Assembly: GCA_024229515.1 (NCBI GenBank)
Contig: JAAESI010000026.1
Span: 1 to 64,000, forward strand
Reading direction: 5' to 3'
Source of the DNA: Pseudomonadota bacterium
GTDB taxonomy: Bacteria > Myxococcota_A > UBA796 > UBA9615
Length of the DNA: 64,000 bases
Below are positions 44,056 to 52,978 of this stretch, piece after piece. The notes below the pieces were generated by a model. That model was not told the DNA's origin. It was given only the letters and a program-made list of their open reading frames with translations, and searched no databases. The position numbers were made by a program, and so were the translations under genes. The first letter of the stretch is position 1; each line of letters begins with the position of its first letter.

Positions 44056-45386
44056 GGCGCGGGGACGAGCGAGGCGATTCCGCGTCGGGCCGAGACGATG
44101 CAGTCGGCCACGCCGACGCCGCGGTAGGAGTTGCCCACCAGTTCGATCCCGGGACGCTCCGTCACCGCCGCTTCGATGCGGGCGACCCGGTCCAGGTGGC
44201 CGACCTCGTACTGGGGCTGAGCGGAGTCGTACCGGCTGAGCACGACGACGTCGGGGTCGGTCTTGATGCCGAGCAGCTCCTTCAGATCGTCGCGCGCGCG
44301 GGTGATGATCTCGTCGTCCGTCAGCGCCGCGACGTCGGGGCCGAGGGCGCCGCCGACGAACGCCCGCAGCAGCGCGGTCCCCTCGGGGGCGCGGCCGTCG
44401 TACTTGTTGTGGGCGCAGGTGCAGGCCATGCAGAACCGGTCTTCGATGGCCGGCACCACGAAGCCGTACCCCTTCGCCGCCGGCACCGCCTCGGCGGGCC
44501 AGGAGAAGCTGATCGTGGCCGAGCCGGTGGTTCGAATCGCCGACAGCTCGTCCGCGAGGTCCCCGTCCAGCAGCGCGGCGGCGGCGCGGGCGGGGAGGGC
44601 GAGGACGGTCCCGTCGCCGTCGAGCTCGTCGAGGGACTCGATGCGTCGCCCGGTGGTGAGGGTGACGCCGTCCAGCTGCAGTCGTTCGACGAGCGCATCG
44701 ACGACGGTCTGCATGCCCGAGGCGGGTGTCTGGAAGAGGCTGTAGCGGGCGCCGGAGGCGGCGGGCTTCCCCTTGGCGGCGGCCTGCATGCCCTTGATGA
44801 GGGAGCCGTATTTGCGCTCCATGTCCAGCAGCCGCGGCATCGTGGCGCGCAGGCTGAGTTTCTCGGGATCGCCGGAGTAGATGCCCGCCACCAGCGGCTG
44901 GGCGAGGCGATCGAGGGCCTCGTCCCCGAGCCGCCGTCGCACGAACGACGCCAGGGTCTCGTCGTCGGTGTCCGAGGCCCCCTCCCGCACCGGAATCGAG
45001 GTCTCCCGGAGCATGCGGAGCTTGCCCCCGAACGACATCACGGGGCTCAGGGCGAAGGGCCAGATCTTGGTCGGGGCCAGCAGCATGAGGCCATCCGGCA
45101 GCGGCAGGAGCCGGCCGTCCTTCACGATGCGGGCGCCGCGGTCGGGGATGTCCCGGGTGGGGATGAGGTCGACGTTCAGCCGCTCGCACAGCTCGATCGC
45201 GGCGGGCTTGGTGCGGACGAAGGAGTCGGGCCCCCGCTCCATGAGCAGCCCGTCCCGATGCTCGGTGGCGAGCACCCCGCCGAGCCGGTCGCACGCCTCG
45301 ATGAGTTCGACTTCGCAGCCGGCATCGCGGGCGACGAGGGCGGCGCTGAGGCCGGAGATGCCCCCGCCGACGATCGTGATCTTCAC
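44052..45386 (-). CDS. hemY: Oxygen-dependent protoporphyrinogen/coproporphyrinogen oxidase
   Basis: A 444-residue FAD oxidase. The dinucleotide loop KITIVGGGISGLSAAL opens the protein, followed by GCEVELIEACDRLGG, GPDSFVRTKPAAIELCERL, QPLVAGIYSGDPEKLSLRAT and a C-terminal FAD-contact region GNSYRGVGVADCI. This is the HemY-type (also called HemG in eukaryotes) oxidase of late heme synthesis; in bacteria some members oxidise coproporphyrinogen III instead, and sequence alone does not decide. It starts with a GTG that overlaps the hemE stop by 4 bases. Confidence 0.9.
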   Translation of the reverse strand: MKITIVGGGISGLSAALVARDAGCEVELIEACDRLGGVLATEHRDGLLMERGPDSFVRTKPAAIELCERLNVDLIPTRDIPDRGARIVKDGRLLPLPDGLMLLAPTKIWPFALSPVMSFGGKLRMLRETSIPVREGASDTDDETLASFVRRRLGDEALDRLAQPLVAGIYSGDPEKLSLRATMPRLLDMERKYGSLIKGMQAAAKGKPAASGARYSLFQTPASGMQTVVDALVERLQLDGVTLTTGRRIESLDELDGDGTVLALPARAAAALLDGDLADELSAIRTTGSATISFSWPAEAVPAAKGYGFVVPAIEDRFCMACTCAHNKYDGRAPEGTALLRAFVGGALGPDVAALTDDEIITRARDDLKELLGIKTDPDVVVLSRYDSAQPQYEVGHLDRVARIEAAVTERPGIELVGNSYRGVGVADCIVSARRGIASLVPAP

Positions 45387-46435
45387 GCGGCGGTCACCGC
45401 ATGCACGTACTCGATGAGGCGGGCGACGTTGTCCACCGGGGTCGGCGGGAGGATGCCGTGGCCCAGGTTGAAGATGTGGCCGGGGCGGCCCGCGTTGGCG
45501 TCCACCACCTCCTGCGCGCGCGACAGCATGTAGTCCACGTCGGGGGTGATGATCGCGATGGGGTCGAGGTTGCCCTGCACCGGCTGGTCCTCCCCGAGGC
45601 GGAGGCGGGCACCGGCGAAGTCGGTGTGGAAGTCGACCCCGATGACGTCGCCGCCGGCCTTCTGGATCTGCTCCAGCAGCGGCCCGGTGCCGGTGCCGAA
45701 GTGGATCAGGGGGACGTCGGGGTGCCGCGCCTTGAAGCCGCTGATGAGCGCGGAGGTGTGGGGCCGGGCGAAGTTCGCGTAGTCGGCCGGCCCCAGCGCG
45801 CCGACCCAGCTGTCGAACACCTGCACCGCCTGCGCGCCTGCGTCGACCTGCCCCGCGAGGTACTCGATGAGCCCCTCCACGAGCTTGCCGCAGAGCGCAT
45901 GCCACGCCCCCGGATCGCCGTACATGAGCAGCTTGGCGTGCATGAAGTTGCGGGAGCCGCCGCCTTCGCAGGCGTAGGCCGCGAGGGTGAAGGGGGCGCC
46001 GCAGAAGCCGATCAGGGGGACGTCGTCGGCGAGCGCCGCCCGGGTGGCGCTGATGCCTTCCCAGACGTAGCCGAGATCACCGGCCACATCGGCCACGCGG
46101 AGCTTGTCGACGTCCGCCCCGGTGCGCACGGGGGGACCGAGCTGGGGACCGCCCTTGGGGTAGTCCAGGTTCAGCCCCATGGCCTCCAGGATGAGCAGCA
46201 GGTCGCTGAACACGATGGCCGCGTCGGCGCCGATCCGCTCTTGCGCGAACACGGTCGTCTCCGCCACCAGCTCGGGGTTGGAGCACAGTTCCTGGAAGGT
46301 CACGCGCGCACGAAGCTCGCGGTATTCGCTCATGTAGCGGCCCGCCTGGCGCATCAGCCAGACCGGCGTGTAGGGCACGGGCTCGCCGCGGCAGGCCTTC
46401 ATGAAGGGGGACGAAGATGAGGGATGCGGCGACAT
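45383..46435 (-). CDS. hemE: Uroporphyrinogen decarboxylase
   Basis: The N-terminal signature WLMRQAGRYMSEYRELR is present, with the catalytic-Asp region ADAAIVFSDLLLILEAMGL, GFCGAPFTLAAYACEGGGS, GADVDKL, IHFGTGTGPLLEQI and VQGNLDPIAI. At 350 residues it is of normal length. It converts uroporphyrinogen III to coproporphyrinogen III. ATG 46435 was preferred; a further start at 46453 adds 6 residues. It heads a six-gene overlapping operon (hemE, hemY-type oxidase and four unknown genes). The divergent GH92 gene starts only 8 bases away. Confidence 0.95.
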   Translation of the reverse strand: MSPHPSSSSPFMKACRGEPVPYTPVWLMRQAGRYMSEYRELRARVTFQELCSNPELVAETTVFAQERIGADAAIVFSDLLLILEAMGLNLDYPKGGPQLGPPVRTGADVDKLRVADVAGDLGYVWEGISATRAALADDVPLIGFCGAPFTLAAYACEGGGSRNFMHAKLLMYGDPGAWHALCGKLVEGLIEYLAGQVDAGAQAVQVFDSWVGALGPADYANFARPHTSALISGFKARHPDVPLIHFGTGTGPLLEQIQKAGGDVIGVDFHTDFAGARLRLGEDQPVQGNLDPIAIITPDVDYMLSRAQEVVDANAGRPGHIFNLGHGILPPTPVDNVARLIEYVHAVTAA

Positions 46436-46443
46436 GGCGGCGG

Positions 46444-48615
46444 ATGGTAGCAAAGGGCGTGCATACCGCTCGGGCCACTGCTTGTTCGTTGATCTTTGCC
46501 CTCGGCTGCGGCCCCGGCGAAGAGCCCCTGGAGCTGCCTGCTCCCGACCCGATCCACGATGAGGTCGACGTGTTCGTCGGCACCGGGGGGCGCGGGTTCG
46601 GCGTCGGCTCGACCTACCCGGGGCCGCGCATGCCGTTCGGCATGATCCAGCCCGGGCCGGACACCCAGGGCGAGTTCGCCACCATCTCCGCCCAGCACTG
46701 CGCCGGCTACCGGGGGGAGGACCCCTGGATTACCGGCTTCTCGCAGATCCACAGCCACGGCATGGGCACCGCCGACTACGGCGTCATCCTCCTGCAGCCC
46801 CAGCAGAACTGGACGGGCACCCGGGACGAGCTGGAGTACCGGCTCGCCAAGGGGGCCGAGGAGGGCCGGCCGGGTTACTACGCGGTCGAGATCGAAGGCG
46901 ACGCGGGCATGATCGACGTCGCCCTCACGACCGCCGATCGCGCCGCCGTGCATCGCTACACGTTCCCCGAAGCGGCAGGCGCGGGCGTGCTCCTGGACCT
47001 CGCCCACACGCTGCCGGACGGCACCTTCCACGACGCCGAGTTGACGACCGACGGGGCGGAGCTGTCGGGGTGGACCCACTTCAGCGGCGCCTACTCGGGC
47101 CGCCACGGGGGGGAGCAGATCAGCTTCGTCGCCCGGTTCGATCCCGCTCCCACGGTGGTCGAGTCGTGGGACGAGGAGGACGCCGTGGGCGCCCACCTGA
47201 GCTTCGACGCGACCGAGGTGACGGTTCGCATCGGCATCTCGTTCCTGGATGTCGACGGGGCCCGCGCGAACCTGGACGCCGACGTCGGCACGGCGAGCTT
47301 CGACGAGGTGCTCGAGGACGCCGAAGCCGTCTGGGAGGACCGGCTGGCGGCGTTTGCGGTGGCGGGCGGGAGCGACTTCGACCGCGCCGTCTACGCCTCG
47401 TCGGCGTACCACGCGCTGATGATGCCGACGCTGCTGACGGACGCCGATGGGCGCTACCCGGGCTTCGACGGCGAGGCCCACGAGGCCGACGGCTTCACCT
47501 ACTACTCCGACTTCTCGCTGTGGGACACGTACCGCACCCAGCATCCGCTGCTGAACCTGATGTGGCCGGAGATCCAGTCGGACTTCCTCGCGAGCCTGAT
47601 GGCGATGCACGACCAGGGCGGCCACGTGCCTCAGTGGCCGCTGGGGACGGGCTACACGGGCGGGATGATCGGCAAGCCGGAGACGGTGGTGTTCGCCGAC
47701 GCGCTCATCCGCGGGGTCGGCGGCGATGCGGTCGATCTGGACGACGTGGTCGAGGCGCTGCTCATCACCGCCGACCAGAAGGAGCGGCACGCCGAGTACG
47801 TCGAGCGGGGCGGCTGGATCTCGATGGACACCGGCGGCAACTCCGTGTCGATCACGATGGAGTACGGCTGGGCCGACGCCGCCTTCGCCAACCTGGTGTC
47901 GCTGGCCGGCGACAACGAGCTCGCCGCGGACCTGCGTGATCGGTCGCGGGGGTGGCGGAACCTGTTCGACTCCGAGACCGGCTTCGTGCGCCCCCGGGCG
48001 GCCGACGGCACGTGGCTGGATCCCTTCGACCCGGAGACGCACTACGACCACTTTGTCGAAGGGAACGCCTGGCAGTACACCTTCATGGCGCCGCAGGACG
48101 TGCCCGGTCTCGTCGAGGGGTACGGCAGCACCGAGGCGCTGCTGCAGCGGCTGGACCAGTTCTTCCTCTTCGCCAGCTACGAGGAGGACCCCGTGGCGGT
48201 GCCGCCGATGCAGTACTGGCACGGCAACGAGCCCGACATCCACAGCGCGTTCCTGTTCGCGTTGCTGGGCCAGCGGGACCAGTCGGTGTTGTGGAGCCGC
48301 TGGGTCGAGGATGCGCACTACGGCCTCGGCTACGAGGGGCTCCCGGGTAACGAGGACGCCGGCACGATGGGCGCCTGGTACGTCTTCAGCGCCGGCGGGC
48401 TGTACCCCATCGCGGGGACGACGGACTACGTGCTGACCGAGCCTCGGTTCCCGCTGGTGCGGTTGCGCGCAGGCGACGGATGGCTGACGACGGCGAAGGT
48501 CGGGGACGGCCCGTGGGACCAGATCACGGTGGACGGTCAGGTGTGGACGCAGCCGATCGTGCCGTGGAGTGCGATCGCCAACGGGGCCGAGATTCTGTGG
48601 TCGACGGCTGAGTAG
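46444..48615 (+). CDS. GH92-family alpha-mannosidase-like lipoprotein
   Basis: A lipoprotein signal (ATACSLIFALGC) is followed by the two-domain GH92 layout. Family motifs: VDVFVGTGGRG, YPGPRMPFGMIQPGPD, GFSQIHSHGMGTADYG in the beta-sandwich; YYSDFSLWDTYRTQHPLLNL, EGNAWQYTFMAPQD, HGNEPDIHSAFLF and GNEDAGTMGAWYVFSAGGLYP in the barrel. GH92 enzymes are calcium-dependent exo-mannosidases. Many bacterial members trim fungal or host mannans, and the outer-membrane anchor fits a scavenging role. An alternative GTG start lies at 46459. The promoter must lie in the hemE 5' region because the two starts almost touch. Confidence 0.92.
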   Translation: MVAKGVHTARATACSLIFALGCGPGEEPLELPAPDPIHDEVDVFVGTGGRGFGVGSTYPGPRMPFGMIQPGPDTQGEFATISAQHCAGYRGEDPWITGFSQIHSHGMGTADYGVILLQPQQNWTGTRDELEYRLAKGAEEGRPGYYAVEIEGDAGMIDVALTTADRAAVHRYTFPEAAGAGVLLDLAHTLPDGTFHDAELTTDGAELSGWTHFSGAYSGRHGGEQISFVARFDPAPTVVESWDEEDAVGAHLSFDATEVTVRIGISFLDVDGARANLDADVGTASFDEVLEDAEAVWEDRLAAFAVAGGSDFDRAVYASSAYHALMMPTLLTDADGRYPGFDGEAHEADGFTYYSDFSLWDTYRTQHPLLNLMWPEIQSDFLASLMAMHDQGGHVPQWPLGTGYTGGMIGKPETVVFADALIRGVGGDAVDLDDVVEALLITADQKERHAEYVERGGWISMDTGGNSVSITMEYGWADAAFANLVSLAGDNELAADLRDRSRGWRNLFDSETGFVRPRAADGTWLDPFDPETHYDHFVEGNAWQYTFMAPQDVPGLVEGYGSTEALLQRLDQFFLFASYEEDPVAVPPMQYWHGNEPDIHSAFLFALLGQRDQSVLWSRWVEDAHYGLGYEGLPGNEDAGTMGAWYVFSAGGLYPIAGTTDYVLTEPRFPLVRLRAGDGWLTTAKVGDGPWDQITVDGQVWTQPIVPWSAIANGAEILWSTAE

Positions 48616-48644
48616 ATCGCCCCGCGGGTAACGGGGCAGCCTCA

Positions 48645-48813
48645 CGCCAGGGTTTGCGTTACGCCTGGGTAGGCAGGCGCTTCGGGGACCCTGGCGGCGA
48701 GCATCGGCGTTACGCCTGGGTCAGCAGGCGCTTCGCCCGCCCTGGCGGCGAGGCTCGGCGTTACGCGCGTTTAGGCAAGCGCTTCGGGGGCCCTGGCGGC
48801 GAGGGTCGGCGTT
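48645..48813. repeat. Three 51-bp direct repeats with nested hairpins
   Basis: Near-identical units begin at 48656, 48707 and 48758. Units one and two carry a perfect hairpin CGCCTG-6-CAGGCG, and an outer stem CGCCAGGG (48645-48652)/CCCTGGCG (48689-48696) encloses the first. The array lies between the GH92 stop (48615) and the convergent FG-GAP gene end (48830). A bidirectional terminator or REP-like element is likely. The period is 17 codons, and one frame encodes a repeated RYAWVGRRFGDPGGEH peptide. Confidence 0.75.
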
Positions 48814-48829
48814 GGGGCGGGGGCCAGGT

Positions 48830-50503
48830 TCAGCGGGTGATCGTCACCGTCCGCCTCGTCGGCAGACCTTCGACGATGCTGACGGCTTGATCGGGCCACT
48901 CGATGCGAAGGTCCACGACCTCGTCTTCGCCCAGCCCGAGGATCACCTCGGGGAGCCCCGAGCTCAGTGACGTGCCCGCCCGCACCCGCCGGCTGGTGAT
49001 GCAGCTGCCGTTGGCGCTCGCCTGGACCCAGGCGCCGATGGCGTGGCGGTTGTTCGTGCCCGGCTGATCCAGCACCACGCGGAGCCAGGCGTTCTCCGTG
49101 CAGTAGCCCCGGTGCAGGCGGAGCCCCTGGTCCAGGCCCCAGGTGATCATCTCCGGGAAGCCGTCGCGGTTCAGGTCCGCCGAGACCGCGGTGCGCGTGG
49201 GCGCCACGTTGCCGAGGCCGAGGCCGAGCCCGACTCCGGCGGGGAACCACTGGTCCGTCGGGAGCGCCGGGAACCACAGCCCGTCGGCCTGCTCGACGGC
49301 GTTGGCGGCCCCCCCGGGGGCGCCGTTTGGCTTGCTCGGCATGTACCCGAAGGCGCTGAACAGCTCGAGGAAGCCGTCGTTGTCGATGTCGAGCCACTCG
49401 GTGCCCCAGGCGATGTCCGCGGCGGGGTCGTTGTTCAGCCCGTCCAGCTGCAGCGACAGGTCGGTGAAGGTCCCGGCGTCGTTGCGGCCCAGGAACGTGC
49501 CCCCGATGTCGGTGACGTGCACGTCCTCGTCGCCGTCGTTGTCGTAGTCCGCGATCGCCAGCCCCATGCCGTACATCGGCAGATCCAGGAGCGCTTCGGG
49601 GGCATGCTCCAGCGGGCGCTCGGGGTCCCCCGTGCCGCGCAGGAAGATGCTCGGCGGGTTCTCCGGCTCGGCCCCCAGATCGTTGACCACGTACAGGTCC
49701 AGCCAGCCGTCCCGGTCCGCGTCCAGCCAGCCCGCGACGTACCCGTGGCCGTCGTCCTCGACCGGGAGCACGGCGTCGATCACGTCGACGAAGCTGCCGT
49801 CCTCCTGCTGCAGGAAGAGCGAGTCGCGATCGGGGTCGTAGATCACGTCGGGGAGGATCGCGCCGGCTCCGTGCCGCGCCACGTACACGTCCAGATCGCC
49901 GTCCTGATCCACGTCCGCCCACGCCGCGGACATCGAGCGCGCGTCGGGCCCCTCCAGCAGGCCGGTCGGATAGAACAGCCCGCCGCGGTTCTCCAGCAGC
50001 AGGTCGGGGCCCCGCCGCAGCAGCAGCAGATCGGGGTCCCGGTCGCCGTCGTAGTCCGCCGCGCTCGCGCCCACGGTGAAGGCGGCGTCCAGCAGCAGCT
50101 CCAGCGGCAGCCCAACCCCGGCCGCGTCGTCCCCCGTGACATCGGCGAAGTGGCGGACCGAGGCGTCCGCATCCGTCACCACCAGATCCAGCCGTCCGGG
50201 GATGAACTCGGCCACGACGAAGCCCCCGATCAGCTCCACGTCCAGCGAGCTGTAGCCGTTTGCGGTGTCGTCCCAGGGCGGGTTCGCGGGCGTGAACCCG
50301 ACGCCCGCGGCCTCGGTCACGTCTTGGAACAGCAGCGGGCTGTCTTCGCAGACGATCGGGGTCGTGTAGGTGGTCGAGACGAGGACCAGTTCGTCGTCGG
50401 GGTCGGTCCAGTCCGGCACCGAGTCGTCGTCGTCACCCTGGGTGCCGAAGAAGTCGCACCCGCCCAGGAGCACGACCAGCGCCAGGAGCGGGGCCGTCCT
50501 CAG
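48830..50503 (-). CDS. FG-GAP/VCBS-repeat surface lipoprotein
   Basis: A lipoprotein (LLALVVLLGGC) with a poly-Asp linker and repeated calcium-binding DxDxDGxxD motifs (ADYDGDRDPDLLLLRRG, ADVDQDGDLDVYVARHG, LDADRDGWLDLYVVND, ADYDNDGDEDVHVTD). The C-terminal part (GAWVQASANG ... EVILGLGEDEVVDLRIEWPD) resembles the ASPIC/UnbV domain that often follows FG-GAP repeats. The signal sequence begins RTAPLLAL right after a CTG that overlaps the upstream TGA stop. No ATG/GTG/TTG is placed to give a full signal peptide, so a CTG start is inferred. Confidence 0.85.
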   Translation of the reverse strand: MRTAPLLALVVLLGGCDFFGTQGDDDDSVPDWTDPDDELVLVSTTYTTPIVCEDSPLLFQDVTEAAGVGFTPANPPWDDTANGYSSLDVELIGGFVVAEFIPGRLDLVVTDADASVRHFADVTGDDAAGVGLPLELLLDAAFTVGASAADYDGDRDPDLLLLRRGPDLLLENRGGLFYPTGLLEGPDARSMSAAWADVDQDGDLDVYVARHGAGAILPDVIYDPDRDSLFLQQEDGSFVDVIDAVLPVEDDGHGYVAGWLDADRDGWLDLYVVNDLGAEPENPPSIFLRGTGDPERPLEHAPEALLDLPMYGMGLAIADYDNDGDEDVHVTDIGGTFLGRNDAGTFTDLSLQLDGLNNDPAADIAWGTEWLDIDNDGFLELFSAFGYMPSKPNGAPGGAANAVEQADGLWFPALPTDQWFPAGVGLGLGLGNVAPTRTAVSADLNRDGFPEMITWGLDQGLRLHRGYCTENAWLRVVLDQPGTNNRHAIGAWVQASANGSCITSRRVRAGTSLSSGLPEVILGLGEDEVVDLRIEWPDQAVSIVEGLPTRRTVTITR

Positions 50504-51309
50504 AGGACCTGTTCCAGGATGGGACTCAGCACCCCCTCGTCGGTGCGGATCGCGCCCGGGGGGAGCAGGAAGTAGCGGTGGGTGCCGGCGCGGGTGCGGT
50601 CGGCCATTTCGATCATGCGCCCGGTGTCGTGCGCGTCGAGCATGAAGCTGGGCTCGCGGTCGTCGTCGATGACCTCGCCGCGGTCCAGCCGATCGAGCAC
50701 GTGGCCGCCCTTCAGGTCGAGGGCGTAGACGAACGAGTTGGTCGGGCACGTGTGGTACGGCACGTGCGGCTCGACGATCTCCAGGGCTCCGAACCGGGTG
50801 TGGAGCCGCAGCGCGAAGTTGTCGAACTGGGCGACCCCCAGCGTCGAGCGGCAGCCGTAGGCCCGGAGCGAGAGCAGCTTGCTGGCGTAGCCCACCTGCC
50901 GCCCGCTGACGACCGTCGACATCGAGTAGCTCATCCAGCGGCCGGGCTCGGCGGTGGGGATGCTGATCGCTTCGCTCACCGGCACGAGGCCGTCGTGGCC
51001 ACCCAGGTCGAGGTCCCACTTGAGCCGCTCGGGCAGGTCCGAGGCCGGCATGGCGAAGCCGATGAACGCCGACGGCAGGATCCCGCAGTCGATCTGCACC
51101 CACGCCGGCATGCCCATGTCCTTGCCGCCGTAGGCGAGGCCGTTGAGCCGGTTGACGATGTGGTGGAAGGCGAGGTTGTCCGGGTCGTCGGCCGCGACCA
51201 TGTGCAGGTCCGCGCCGAACGGCGAGGGGTGCAGCAGGTCCAGGTTGGCCTTGCGGCCGAAGGCGTAGGGGGTGAGCCCGGAAGCGACGAGATCGGCGAT
51301 GAGGTGCAT
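50500..51309 (-). CDS. Conserved hypothetical protein
   Basis: A 269-residue soluble protein with no signal peptide or membrane helix. Distinctive segments are FGRKANLDLLHPSPFGADLH, LAYGGKDMGMPAWVQIDCGI, SYSMSTVVSGRQVGYASKLL and VEPHVPYHTCPTNSFVYALD. The residue mix suggests an alpha/beta fold, but no family is recognised. It is translationally coupled (CTGA overlap) to the FG-GAP lipoprotein and lies 13 bases after the membrane-protein gene, so these form one operon. The short lead before the lipoprotein suggests joint expression. Confidence 0.6.
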   Translation of the reverse strand: MHLIADLVASGLTPYAFGRKANLDLLHPSPFGADLHMVAADDPDNLAFHHIVNRLNGLAYGGKDMGMPAWVQIDCGILPSAFIGFAMPASDLPERLKWDLDLGGHDGLVPVSEAISIPTAEPGRWMSYSMSTVVSGRQVGYASKLLSLRAYGCRSTLGVAQFDNFALRLHTRFGALEIVEPHVPYHTCPTNSFVYALDLKGGHVLDRLDRGEVIDDDREPSFMLDAHDTGRMIEMADRTRAGTHRYFLLPPGAIRTDEGVLSPILEQVL

Positions 51310-51321
51310 GCGCGCGCGAGC

Positions 51322-52917
51322 CTACTGCAAGACGAGGTCCACGGTGTAAGGCACCGGCGGCCCACGCCGTCCCTCCTGCCAGCGGTACCCCGCGATCCAC
51401 AGCCAGAGCGGCGCGCCCGGGTCGAAGCCCGACGTGCTGAAGGCGATCTCCGGGCCCGGTCCGGGGGCGTCGCCCTGCGCGAAGCCGGCCTGTCCGCCCT
51501 CCCACAGGCCGGTGAGCGCGAGGTCCAGATCCGCGTCGTCGTCCTCCCAGTCCAGGACGATGCGCAGCCGGGGGTGGTCCACGCCCTCGGGCACGCGGAA
51601 GGCGTAGCAGTCGAAGTCACCCTCGACGTAGCCCAGCACGAGCGAGTCGATGGTGCCGGTGATCCGGGTCAGCTCCCCCGTCGGCGCGAGGCGGCCCAGG
51701 TCCTGGCCCTCGGGGGCGAAGCACGAGCCGACGGTGGTGTCGTTGGGTTCGGTGTCCTCGGCGAAGACGTAGCTGGGGGACGAGTCGATGGCGCCGTCGC
51801 AGTCGTTGTCGAGGCCGTCCAGCCAGACGTCGGGGGCGCCGGGGAAGACCGTCGCGTCCAGATCGTCGCAGTCCTCGCCGGCGTAGGCGCCGTCGCCGTC
51901 TTCGTCGACGCAGCCGGGCAGCAGCAGCAACGCCAGCAGCAGAGTCAATGTGGTCGCGACGGGGGTCAGCCGCGTGCGCGACACCGTCGGCGGGGGCGGT
52001 CCCTCGAACCGGTCGATGGGCCACACCGCGGCGACCGCGAGGCACAGCACCAACGGGCTGAGGAACCACAGGTTCTTGTCCGCCGCGAACGGCAGCACGG
52101 GGTGGATGGCGAGGGCGGGGACCAGCGCGCCCGCGCTCCCGACCACCAGCACCGAGGCCCAGGGGCCCGCCCCCGCACGGGTGGCGCGTCGCCAGCCCAT
52201 GAAGATCGTCGCCCCGACGACCACCGCCCCCGCGGCCCGCACGCCGGGGGTGAACTCGCGGCCGTGGCCCAGCACGGGCGCGGCGATGGCGTCGAGCACG
52301 GCGAGGGCGGCTTCGCGGCCCAGCGGGAGGTCGGCGGTGCCGAAGAGCTTCGCCGGCTCCGCCCCGTGCACCAGGAGGGCGCCGTAGCCGAGGAGTCCGA
52401 CGAGCGTGCCGGCGCCCAGGGCGAGGGCGGCGTCGCGGGCCCGGTCGGGGGCCAGCCAGGCGGGTCGGAAGACCACCAGCCAACCGATCCAGGCGAGCAT
52501 CGGCGACCACGCCGGCCAGTCGACCATCAGCAGCGTCGCGGCGGCTACGCCGAGCCACTTGGGGGAGCCTCCGTCGTGGCGGGCGAGCACCCCGTGGAGC
52601 AGGTAGGCGGTCCAGGCGACAGCGATCGCGAGCAGCGCCTGGGGCGTCCAGAAGGCTCCGCAGAGCACCATCGCGGGGGTGGCCGCGGCGAGGGCGGCAG
52701 CGGCCAGGCGGCCGGCCGAGGGGAGCGCGATCGAGGCCAGCGCAGCCGCGGCGGCGACCCCCCCGACGCCCACGACCAGGGCCGCGAGCCCCGGGTCCGA
52801 GCCGAACAGCGCGCCGATGGCGTCGTGGGTCGGAGGGCGGTGGTAGGGGCGGGTGAACGCCTCGGGGAGCCGCAGGGCGGGCCCCAGTTCAGCGTGCCGG
52901 TTCAGCCGCAGGAGCAC
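51322..52917 (-). CDS. Polytopic membrane protein fused to MopE/PPC-like domain
   Basis: Roughly 330 residues with about nine or ten hydrophobic helices resemble an ArnT/GT39-like glycosyltransferase core (YHRPPTHDAIGALFGSDPG). They run without a stop into TTLTLLLALLLLPGC, a lipobox-like segment, then a MopE repeat (GDGAYAGEDCDDLDA, DGLDNDCDGAID) and a PPC-like domain (TEPNDTTVGSCFAPEG, YEGDFDCYAFRVPEG-like). An internal GTG at 51984 could start a stand-alone lipoprotein. The N-terminal start is unclear: about 20 upstream residues in frame (WYRPLTWLAAALVAG) look like the first helix, but no usual start precedes them. The GTG at 52917 is the first standard start. Confidence 0.6.
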   Translation of the reverse strand: MLLRLNRHAELGPALRLPEAFTRPYHRPPTHDAIGALFGSDPGLAALVVGVGGVAAAAALASIALPSAGRLAAAALAAATPAMVLCGAFWTPQALLAIAVAWTAYLLHGVLARHDGGSPKWLGVAAATLLMVDWPAWSPMLAWIGWLVVFRPAWLAPDRARDAALALGAGTLVGLLGYGALLVHGAEPAKLFGTADLPLGREAALAVLDAIAAPVLGHGREFTPGVRAAGAVVVGATIFMGWRRATRAGAGPWASVLVVGSAGALVPALAIHPVLPFAADKNLWFLSPLVLCLAVAAVWPIDRFEGPPPPTVSRTRLTPVATTLTLLLALLLLPGCVDEDGDGAYAGEDCDDLDATVFPGAPDVWLDGLDNDCDGAIDSSPSYVFAEDTEPNDTTVGSCFAPEGQDLGRLAPTGELTRITGTIDSLVLGYVEGDFDCYAFRVPEGVDHPRLRIVLDWEDDDADLDLALTGLWEGGQAGFAQGDAPGPGPEIAFSTSGFDPGAPLWLWIAGYRWQEGRRGPPVPYTVDLVLQ

Positions 52918-52978
52918 CGCGAGGCCGGCGACCAGCGCGGCTGCGAGCCAGGTGAGCGGGCGGTACCAGCGCGGGGTG

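Noticed and set aside
46417..46444. GH92 start at 46417
   Set aside because: It would overlap the hemE start region and add residues before the lipoprotein signal; ATG 46444 or GTG 46459 fit better.
48656..48813. Possible short CRISPR array
   Set aside because: The three units abut with no spacers of differing sequence, and there are no cas genes.
48654..48890. A 78-residue protein with a 17-residue repeat as a firm gene
   Set aside because: TTG start, no ribosome site, and its 3' end is antisense to the FG-GAP gene; kept only as a finding.
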